DNA of 8,120 bases, from the NCBI GenBank assembly GCA_035500455.1, contig DATJXG010000352.1, positions 1 to 8,120 of the forward strand. The letters run 5' to 3'. Made by a program: the position numbers and the translations under genes. Positions 1-5,665 of the stretch are shown here, piece by piece. The notes under the pieces were generated by a model, which had not been told where the DNA came from, ran no database searches, and was given only the letters and a program-made list of their open reading frames with translations. The stretch's first letter is position 1. Every line of letters starts with the position of its first letter. The stretch comes from DATJXG01 sp035500455 (GTDB taxonomy: Bacteria; Acidobacteriota; Terriglobia; Terriglobales; Acidobacteriaceae).

Positions 1-251
1 TGGCGGTGGCGGCGGTATTCTTTCTGCGGCGGCGAACCGCGAACACGGACTCGGTGGTGCTGACGCCGGGATATCCGTTCACGCCGCTGATCTTTCTATC
101 GCTGGTAGTAGTGTTGCTGGCGCTGCTGGCGATGCACAGCCCGCGCGAAACTTTGCTGGGCAGCGCGGTGGTTTTGGCGGGGGTGCCGGTTTATCTGATG
201 GTGCGGAGAGGGCTGGGGGCGGCGGGTTCTGGGCACGGCGTTGTCGGCTAG
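1..251 (+). CDS. APC-family amino-acid permease, C-terminal fragment (5' end outside window)
   Basis: The reading frame is open to the left edge of the window (frame starting at base 3) and stops at TAG 249-251, so only the last ~82 residues are present. The GTG at 6 is probably an internal valine, not the start. The fragment has a basic stretch (FFLRRR), then a TPGYPFTPL motif, then two hydrophobic segments (roughly PLIFLSLVVVLLALLAM and LLGSAVVLAGVPVYLMV). This pattern, a basic loop followed by 'PGYP.TPL' and the last two membrane helices ending in 'G.PVY', is typical of the C-terminus of APC-superfamily amino-acid transporters (inner membrane, substrate/cation coupled). The substrate cannot be judged from this piece. 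It ends 111 bases before the next gene, with repeats between, so it is probably not in one operon with it. Confidence 0.7.
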   Translation, partial: AVAAVFFLRRRTANTDSVVLTPGYPFTPLIFLSLVVVLLALLAMHSPRETLLGSAVVLAGVPVYLMVRRGLGAAGSGHGVVG

Positions 252-278
252 TTGCGTTGTTCGCGGCAAGGAAGGCTT

Positions 279-306
279 AACCGCGAAGAACGCAAAGAAC
301 GCAAAG
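279..306. repeat. Short tandem repeat, AACGCAAAG type
   Basis: Two exact 9-base copies of AACGCAAAG lie head to tail (289-297 and 298-306), preceded by a degenerate unit (AACCGCGAAG, 279-288). Elements of this kind are common between genes in acidobacteria and some other soil bacteria and often produce spurious 'AKNAKNAK' peptides in gene calls. No function is assigned here. Confidence 0.6.
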
Positions 307-326
307 AGACCCAAGAACTTACAGAT

Positions 327-343
327 GCCGGCGGGACGCCGGC
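327..343. repeat. GCCGGC inverted repeat (REP-like hairpin)
   Basis: GCCGGCG (327-333) and CGCCGGC (337-343) are perfectly complementary and flank a 3-base GGA loop, giving a 7-bp all-GC stem. The following GCTAC resembles the flank of an interspersed palindromic element seen widely in acidobacterial and related intergenic DNA (from memory). It lies 20 bases upstream of the ATG at 363 and could also attenuate transcription from the permease side, but no T-tract follows, so it is not called a terminator. Confidence 0.5.
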
Positions 344-362
344 GCTACGGTAGGGCTGATCG

Positions 363-992
363 ATGGAAAATGAACAAGACAAACCGGCGAATCAAACTTC
401 GCCCCGGGAAGAAAGTCGTCCATCCACCAAAATCAGGATCTTCGAAGATGCGGAAGCTAGCGGGGAAACCGCGGCGGCGTACGATTTCTGGCGGGCGGGA
501 TCGGGGCGGCAGAAGGTGCCGGGGATCATCAAGTGTTTTGGGGTGCGGCCGGATTTTCTGCGGCAGGTGATTGAGTTCTCGAACACCGTGCACTTCTCCG
601 AAGGGCATTTGACGCGGCGGCACAAGGAGATGATCGCGAGTTACGTCTCCTTTTTGAATCGATGTCCGTATTGACTGGACAGCCACGCCTACTTCCTGCG
701 GGTTCAGGGAGCTACCGATCAATGCGTGAGCGCAGTGCTGGAAGGCAAGCTCGGTGAAGCCGGCCTGACGGCGGCGGAGCGCGCGCTGATGGATTATGTA
801 AAGCTCATCACCGAGGCGGCGCCGCGTTCTACCCACGAAGACGTGCAGAAGTTGCGCGACGCGGGCTGGAACGAGAACCAGATTTCGGAGGCGGTGTACA
901 TCACCGCGCTGTTTGCGTTCTTCAACCGCGTGGCCGATGCGTTTGGCGTGCCCTCACAGGATTACCTGAGCACCGGAAAGCTCACGCCATAG
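363..992 (+). CDS. AhpD-like / CMD-family peroxidase-related selenoprotein (UGA 672-674 read as Sec)
   Basis: The ATG at 363 follows a weak GTAGGG ribosome site (about 350-355). The frame runs to TAG 990-992, interrupted only by TGA at 672-674. Read through, it gives 209 residues of one continuous AhpD/carboxymuconolactone-decarboxylase-like protein. Residues 89-108 carry the active site: Glu89, Cys101-Pro-Tyr-Sec104, Asp-Ser-His108. The spacings E+12=C, C+3=U, U+4=H equal those of Glu118, Cys130, Cys133 and His137 of Mycobacterium tuberculosis AhpD (numbers from memory), so the TGA stands exactly at the second redox cysteine. The half after TGA (residues 105-209) keeps family-like sequence (LDSHAYFL; ALMDYVKLIT; W.E.QISEAVYITALFAFFNRVADAF), with no frameshift or other stop. 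Likely role: thiol/selenol-dependent reduction of peroxides in the cytoplasm; the substrate is unknown. The first ~25 residues are polar and probably disordered. The alternative is a recent nonsense mutation (TGT/TGC to TGA) or a sequencing error. The hairpin after the TGA favours selenocysteine. Confidence 0.8.
692..711 (+). promoter_or_regulatory. Candidate bacterial SECIS hairpin
   Basis: CTTCCTG (692-698) pairs with CAGGGAG (705-711) over 7 bp, with one G-U wobble (694/709), around a 6-base loop CGGGTT (699-704). The loop holds GGG/GGU, including a G at its second position. 24 bases separate the TGA (ends 674) from the loop. As I recall, bacterial SECIS elements lie in the coding region just after UGA, with the loop roughly 16-37 bases away and a G among its first two loop bases (E. 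coli fdhF has a GGU loop read by SelB). This hairpin fits those rules. A second short pairing, CACGC (684-688) with GCGTG (724-728), could form an outer stem. Seven-bp stems are not rare in GC-rich DNA; the position and loop are what make it persuasive. Confidence 0.6.
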
Positions 993-1059
993 CTTCTTGG
1001 CGAACTCGGACCTAGACCAAAAACCTTAAATCGCTGAGTGCGCCGAGGCAAAGCTCAAA

Positions 1060-1077
1060 ACGCGGAGGACGCGGAGG
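1060..1077. repeat. Short tandem repeat, ACGCGGAGG x2
   Basis: Two exact 9-base copies of ACGCGGAGG (1060-1068, 1069-1077) lie 68 bases after the selenoprotein stop codon. It has the same style and unit length as the AACGCAAAG repeat at 289-306 on the other side of that gene. No function is assigned. Confidence 0.55.
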
Positions 1078-1097
1078 CAGGCTGGCGGGAAGCGCAT

Positions 1098-1115
1098 TGT
1101 AAAAGTGTGTAAAAG
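1098..1115. repeat. Direct repeat TGTAAAAG with 10-base period
   Basis: TGTAAAAG occurs at 1098-1105 and again at 1108-1115, one helical turn apart, in an otherwise GC-rich spacer upstream of the RND operon. The spacing would suit a protein binding the same face of the DNA twice, but two 8-base copies may also be chance. Low confidence as a functional site. Confidence 0.25.
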
Positions 1116-1199
1116 GCACGTTTCGCCGGTCCAGGAAAGACGCGGCTGTTGCCCTCCAAATTGCATCCGCCCTGCTACGCATTACATCTAAAATGGCCT

Positions 1200-1229
1200 A
1201 TAGTGGGCGTGTTTGCGAGTGCCCGCTAT
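1200..1229. promoter_or_regulatory. Inverted repeat upstream of RND operon; possible operator or leader hairpin
   Basis: ATAGTGGGC (1200-1208) and GCCCGCTAT (1221-1229) are complementary at 8 of 9 positions, the ninth being a T-G wobble; an inner G-T pair (1209/1220) can extend the stem. The symmetry centre is about 47 bases before the ATG of the RND permease. TATAGT (1199-1204) at the left arm resembles a -10 hexamer, but no convincing -35 lies 16-18 bases upstream. RND pump operons are often repressed by TetR- or MarR-type proteins binding such palindromes close to the promoter. No regulator gene is visible in the window, so that role is inference. It may equally be a hairpin in the mRNA leader. 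Confidence 0.35.
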
Positions 1230-1261
1230 TCCCGCCTATGACCGCGAGGGACCGATAGCAC

Positions 1262-4200
1262 ATGTGGATTGTCGCCCTGGCCTTGCGCAGGCCATACACG
1301 TTTATCGTGATGGCACTGCTGATACTGATCCTCAGCCCGGTTGTGATCGAACGCACGCCCACCGACATTTTTCCTGACATCAATATTCCCGTGATCAGTG
1401 TGGTGTGGGGTTACCAGGGCCTGGCGCCGAAGGACATGGCGGAGCGCATCACCAGCAACACCGAGCGCGGGCTTACCACGCTGGTGGATAACATCGAGCA
1501 TATTGAGTCGCAGTCGCTGGATGGTGTGGCGGTGGTGAAGATTTATTTCCGGCCGAACGCCAACATCCAGACGGCGCTGGCGCAGGTGACCGCGATCTCG
1601 CAAACCGGCATTCGCTTTCTGCCCGCGGGCACTACGCCGCCGCTGATTATTCAATACTCGGCTTCCAGCGTGCCGATCCTGCAGATTGGAATCAGCAGCA
1701 ACAGCCTGCCGGAGCAGGCGCTCAACGATCTGGCGGTGAATTTCGTGCGCACCCAGCTGATCACGGTGCAGGGCGCGGCGATTCCCTTTCCTTACGGCGG
1801 AAAGAACCGCCTGGTATCGGTGGACCTGAATACCCAGGCGCTGCAAGCCAAGCACCTTACGCCGGTGGATGTGGTGAACGCCATTGCGGCGCAGAACCTG
1901 ATTCTGCCCTCGGGGACGGCCAAGCTGGGGCCGCTGGAATACCAGGTGGAGATGAATTCCAGCCCGCAGACCATCGCGGAGCTGAACGATCTGCCGATCA
2001 AAACCGTGAATGGCGCGACCATCTACGTACGCGACGTGGCGCACGTGCGCGATGGATTTTCTCCGCAGACCAACGTGGTGCGGCAGGACGGCGTGCGCGG
2101 CACGCTGCTGAGCGTGATGAAGAACGGCGGGGCTTCCACGATTGACATCGTGAAGAACGTGCGCCAGATGCTGCCGCAGGTAATCAGCAGTTTGCCGCCG
2201 GAATTCAAGGCCTCGGAACTAAAAATCAACCTGTTGTTCGACCAGTCTTTATTTGTGCGCGCCGCTATTCAGGGCGTGCTGCGCGAGGCCATGATTGCCG
2301 CCTGCCTGACCGCGGCCATGATACTGCTGTTCCTGGGCAACTGGCGGAGCACGCTGATTATCGCGATTTCTATTCCGCTTTCGATTCTGACTTCGGTGAT
2401 CGTGCTGAGCGCGCTGGGCGAAACTTTCAACATCATGACCCTGGGAGGTCTGGCGCTAGCCGTCGGAATATTAGTGGACGACGCCACGGTGGAATTGGAG
2501 AACATCGAACGCAACCTGGGAATGAAAAAGGAATTGAAGCAGGCGATTCTCGATGGCGCGCAGCAGATCGCGGTGCCGGCGCTGGTTTCCACGCTCAGCA
2601 TCTGCATTGTCTTCGTGCCCATGTTCTTCCTTACCGGCGTGGCGCGCTACCTGTTCGTTCCTATGGCGGAGGCGGTGGTGTTTGCCATGCTGGCGTCGTA
2701 CCTGCTCTCGCGGACGCTCGTGCCCACGCTGGTGATGTATTTGCTGCGCGGGCATGAAGAAGACTCGCACAAGCCGCCGAGCACGGCGATGGGCCGCTTT
2801 CAGAAAGGCTTTGAACGCCAGTTCGAACGCCTGCGGAGTTCCTACCGCTCCACGCTCACCGGAGTGATGGAGCATCGCGGCGTGTTCGTCGGCGTCTTCC
2901 TTATTTTCTGCGTGGCTTCCGGAGGCCTGGCCTTCGTGCTGGGACGTGATTTCTTTCCCTCGGTCGATGCCGGCCAGTTTCGTCTGCACGTGCGCGGGCG
3001 GGCCGGGTTGCGCATTGAAGAAACGGCGCGCCTGGTCGATGAAGTGGAGCAGGACATCCGGCGCAATGTTCCGAAGAGCGAGCTGAGCACGATTCTCGAC
3101 AATATCGGCTTGCCTTACAGCGGCATTAATATTTCCTACAGCAATGGCGGTTCTATCGGCACGTCGGATGCGGAAATCCTGGTGAACCTCAATAAGGATC
3201 ACCGCCCGACCGAGGAATACGTGCACAAGCTGCGGGAGCGGCTACCGCGGGATTTTCCGGGAGTGGATTTCTTCTTTCAGCCGGCGGACATCGTCAGCCA
3301 GATTTTGAATTTTGGATTGCCGGCTCCGGTGGACATTCAGCTCATCGGCCACGACACCGCGCGAAACTACGTGCTGGCACAGCAGATCGCCAACCGCGTA
3401 CGCCATGTTCCCGGCGCCGTGGACGTGCACGTGCAGCAGCTCATGAATGAGCCTGCCCTGCGGCTCGATGTGGACCGCATACGGGCGCAGCAGGTGGGGC
3501 TGACGCAGCGCGACGTGGCGCAGAACGTTCTGGTGTCGCTGAGTTCCAGCTTTCAGACGGCGCCGACCTTCTGGCTGAATCCGCGCAGCGGCGTGTCGTA
3601 CAGCCTGGCGGTGATGACGCCGCAATACCGCATTGATTCGCTGCAGGCGCTGATGAACACTCCGATCAGCAACTCCACCGCGCCGGCGCCGCAAGTCCTG
3701 GCAAACCTGGCGACAGTCAAGCCGGTCACGACTCCGGCGGTAGTGAGCCATTACAACGTTTCGCCCACGGTGGACGTCTATGCCAGCGTCGATGGGCGTG
3801 ATCTGGGCGGCGTCGCCGACGACACTGTGAAGATCGTCAACTCCTTCCGCGAGCAGCTACCCACCGGCACCCAGATGACGATCCGCGGCCAGGTTGAGAC
3901 CATGGCCTCCTCGTTCACCGGCCTTTCGATTGGGCTCATCATGTCGGTGGTGCTGGTTTACCTGTTGATTGTGGTCAATTTTCAGTCGTGGCTTGATCCC
4001 TTCATTATCATTACGGCTTTGCCGGGCGCGCTGGCGGGAATCCTGTGGATGCTGTTCCTGACGCATACTACCCTGAGCGTGCCGGCTCTGACCGGCGCGG
4101 TGATGTGCATGGGCGTGGCCACGGCGAACAGCATCCTCATGATCTCGTTCGCGAGGGAGCGCATGGCGGAAGGGACCGATCCCATTCATGCCGCCATCGA

Positions 4201-4435
4201 GGCAGGGTACACGCGCATGCGGCCGGTGATTATGACGGCGCTGGCGATGATCATCGGCATGATGCCGATGGCGCTGGGCGTTGGCGAAGGCGGCGAGCAG
4301 AATGCGCCCCTGGGCCGGGCGGTAATCGGAGGTCTGGTGTTCGCCACGGTAGCGACTTTATTTTTTGTGCCGGTAGTTTTCAGCATGATTCACGGACGTC
4401 TGAGGGCACGCGCCGCCGCCCGTGGGGAAGAGTGA
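1262..4435 (+). CDS. RND-family efflux transporter, inner-membrane permease subunit (AcrB/CusA-like)
   Basis: The protein has 1057 residues, the usual full RND length, starting at ATG 1262 with GAGGGA (1246-1251) ten bases upstream. It is the proton-driven pump of a tripartite exporter. The N-terminus (MWIVALALRRPYTFIVMALL, first membrane helix) leads into the family motif around 'TPTDIFPDINIPVISV', then a large periplasmic porter domain to about residue 335. Helices 2-6 follow at about 343-495. TM4 carries the proton-relay pair Asp406-Asp407 in GILVDDATVELEN. TM7 (about 541-560) leads to the second porter domain, and helices 8-12 lie at about 885-1045. In TM10 the AcrB Lys940-Asn941 position reads Ala955-Asn956 (GVATANSIL), so the usual lysine is missing. 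This is shared, as far as I recall, by a large AcrB-distant subfamily. It heads the operon with adaptor and outer-membrane genes downstream, the reverse of the commoner adaptor-first order. Substrate (drug, metal, lipid) cannot be assigned. Confidence 0.95.
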   Translation: MWIVALALRRPYTFIVMALLILILSPVVIERTPTDIFPDINIPVISVVWGYQGLAPKDMAERITSNTERGLTTLVDNIEHIESQSLDGVAVVKIYFRPNANIQTALAQVTAISQTGIRFLPAGTTPPLIIQYSASSVPILQIGISSNSLPEQALNDLAVNFVRTQLITVQGAAIPFPYGGKNRLVSVDLNTQALQAKHLTPVDVVNAIAAQNLILPSGTAKLGPLEYQVEMNSSPQTIAELNDLPIKTVNGATIYVRDVAHVRDGFSPQTNVVRQDGVRGTLLSVMKNGGASTIDIVKNVRQMLPQVISSLPPEFKASELKINLLFDQSLFVRAAIQGVLREAMIAACLTAAMILLFLGNWRSTLIIAISIPLSILTSVIVLSALGETFNIMTLGGLALAVGILVDDATVELENIERNLGMKKELKQAILDGAQQIAVPALVSTLSICIVFVPMFFLTGVARYLFVPMAEAVVFAMLASYLLSRTLVPTLVMYLLRGHEEDSHKPPSTAMGRFQKGFERQFERLRSSYRSTLTGVMEHRGVFVGVFLIFCVASGGLAFVLGRDFFPSVDAGQFRLHVRGRAGLRIEETARLVDEVEQDIRRNVPKSELSTILDNIGLPYSGINISYSNGGSIGTSDAEILVNLNKDHRPTEEYVHKLRERLPRDFPGVDFFFQPADIVSQILNFGLPAPVDIQLIGHDTARNYVLAQQIANRVRHVPGAVDVHVQQLMNEPALRLDVDRIRAQQVGLTQRDVAQNVLVSLSSSFQTAPTFWLNPRSGVSYSLAVMTPQYRIDSLQALMNTPISNSTAPAPQVLANLATVKPVTTPAVVSHYNVSPTVDVYASVDGRDLGGVADDTVKIVNSFREQLPTGTQMTIRGQVETMASSFTGLSIGLIMSVVLVYLLIVVNFQSWLDPFIIITALPGALAGILWMLFLTHTTLSVPALTGAVMCMGVATANSILMISFARERMAEGTDPIHAAIEAGYTRMRPVIMTALAMIIGMMPMALGVGEGGEQNAPLGRAVIGGLVFATVATLFFVPVVFSMIHGRLRARAAARGEE

Positions 4436-4450
4436 TGCCGAACGGAACCA

Positions 4451-5665
4451 ATGACCATGAGCCAACTGGACACAGATACGAGAACTGAGACGGGCCGGGA
4501 AAAGGGCGTGGAAGAGGCGCCGCGGCCGAGGCGAGGCGTTTATGTGCTGCTGGCCGTGGTGGGCATACTGCTGCTGGGCGGCGCCATCGCCAGCTTCGTG
4601 GTGCGGGTGGGCGAGCGCCGCGCCCTGGCCGACGAAACCGAGGCCCTGGCTGTGCCGTCCGTGACCGTCATTCATCCCAAGCCCGAGCCTCCGCAGCAGG
4701 AAATCGTTCTGCCCTCAACCTTGCAGGCGTTCATCGAATCGCCGATCTATGCCCGCACCAACGGCTATCTGGCGAAGTGGTACCGGGATATCGGCAGCCG
4801 GGTACGCAAAGGCGAGCCTCTGGTGGATATCGAGACTCCGGAGATCGACCAGGAACTGATGCAGGCGCGCGCCGCCCGCGACCAGGCGGCAGCCCAACTC
4901 GAACTGGCCAAGACTTCCGCGCAGCGCTGGGAAACCCTGCGCAAGATGGATGCCGTGGCCCAGCAGGAAACCGACGAAAGAGCCAGCACCTACGCGCAAC
5001 AGCAGGCGGCGCTCGCCTCCGCCGTGGCCAACGTGCGGCGGTTGGAGCAGCTGGAGTCTTTCAAGCACATCTACGCGCCGTTTTCGGGAGTGATCACGCG
5101 GCGCAACGTCGATATCGGCGCGCTGGTGAACGCCGGCAACGGCGGCACCAATCAGGAGCTGTTTGATATCGCGCAGGTGGATCCCATCCGGGTTTACGTG
5201 GACGTTCCGGAGATTTATGCGCCGGAGGTGCGAGTCGGCCTCCATTCCGATATCGAGCTGGCATCGCTTTCGGGACAGCACTTCACCGGAAGCGTGGCGC
5301 GGACGGCGGACGCCATCGATCCGGTCACTCGCACCCTGCGCACGGAAATTGACGTGCCCAACCACGACGGCCGCCTTCTGCCAGGATCCTTTGCGCAGGT
5401 CCACTTCGCCGTCAAAGTGGGCGTTCCCCTGATGTCGGTGCCGGTGAATGCCTTGCTCTTTCGGGCCGAGGGGCCGCGCGCGGCAGTGGTGGATGCGAAT
5501 GGGAAGGTGCATCTCAAGCCGGTGAGCATCGGACGCGACTATGGCACCGAAGTCGAAATTCTGAGTGGACTCGATCCCTCCGATTCGCTGATCCTCAACC
5601 CCAGCGATTCACTCGAGGAGGGCCAGCAGGTGCAGGTGTCCAAGGCGGGGGGCGGGCAATCGTGA
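4451..5665 (+). CDS. RND efflux periplasmic adaptor (HlyD/AcrA-type membrane fusion protein)
   Basis: The 404-residue adaptor links the RND pump to the outer-membrane channel. A short basic cytoplasmic tail is followed by one membrane anchor (about residues 29-51, VYVLLAVVGILLLGGAIASFVV); there is no lipobox, so it is anchored by a helix, not by lipid. The lipoyl half-motifs are visible as 'ARTNGYLAKWYRDIGSRVRKG' style sequence (about 98-118) and 'YAPFSGVITRRNVDIGALV' (about 212-230). They bracket a charged, Ala/Gln-rich alpha-hairpin (about 130-205). A beta-barrel ('VDPIRVYVDVPE') and a membrane-proximal domain ('SVPVNALLF...VHLKPVSIG') follow. The start lies 15 bases after the permease stop. 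ATG 4457 (residue 3) is an alternative start and is better placed: GGAA (4444-4447) is 9 bases from it but only 3 from ATG 4451. The stop overlaps the next start by 4 bases (GTGA, 5662-5665). Confidence 0.93.
   Translation: MTMSQLDTDTRTETGREKGVEEAPRPRRGVYVLLAVVGILLLGGAIASFVVRVGERRALADETEALAVPSVTVIHPKPEPPQQEIVLPSTLQAFIESPIYARTNGYLAKWYRDIGSRVRKGEPLVDIETPEIDQELMQARAARDQAAAQLELAKTSAQRWETLRKMDAVAQQETDERASTYAQQQAALASAVANVRRLEQLESFKHIYAPFSGVITRRNVDIGALVNAGNGGTNQELFDIAQVDPIRVYVDVPEIYAPEVRVGLHSDIELASLSGQHFTGSVARTADAIDPVTRTLRTEIDVPNHDGRLLPGSFAQVHFAVKVGVPLMSVPVNALLFRAEGPRAAVVDANGKVHLKPVSIGRDYGTEVEILSGLDPSDSLILNPSDSLEEGQQVQVSKAGGGQS

Noticed and set aside
241..570. Open frame on + strand overlapping the repeats and the selenoprotein gene
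   Set aside because: Its peptide is low-complexity and basic, derives partly from the AACGCAAAG repeat, and overlaps the better supported frame.
363..674. Two separate genes, 363-674 and 726-992 (GTG start)
   Set aside because: Both are in the same frame and join into a single AhpD-like domain. The second 'start' is a valine inside the protein, with codons 675-725 also family-like (LDSHAYFL).
363..992. Plain pseudogene with a nonsense mutation
   Set aside because: Not excluded, but less likely: the stop is at the one codon where Sec is expected, a SECIS-like hairpin follows, and no other lesion is present.
1161..1194. Promoter made of TTGCAT (1161-1166) and TAAAAT (1189-1194)
   Set aside because: The spacer is 22 bases, too long for a normal sigma-70 type promoter; no better pair with 16-18 base spacing was found.
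1226..2044. Long minus-strand open frame opposite the RND permease, and others at 2471-3226, 3242-3751, 4715-5512 and 5539-6417
   Set aside because: These are His/Arg-rich antisense translations of GC-rich coding DNA with no recognisable domain. The + strand genes are complete and well supported.
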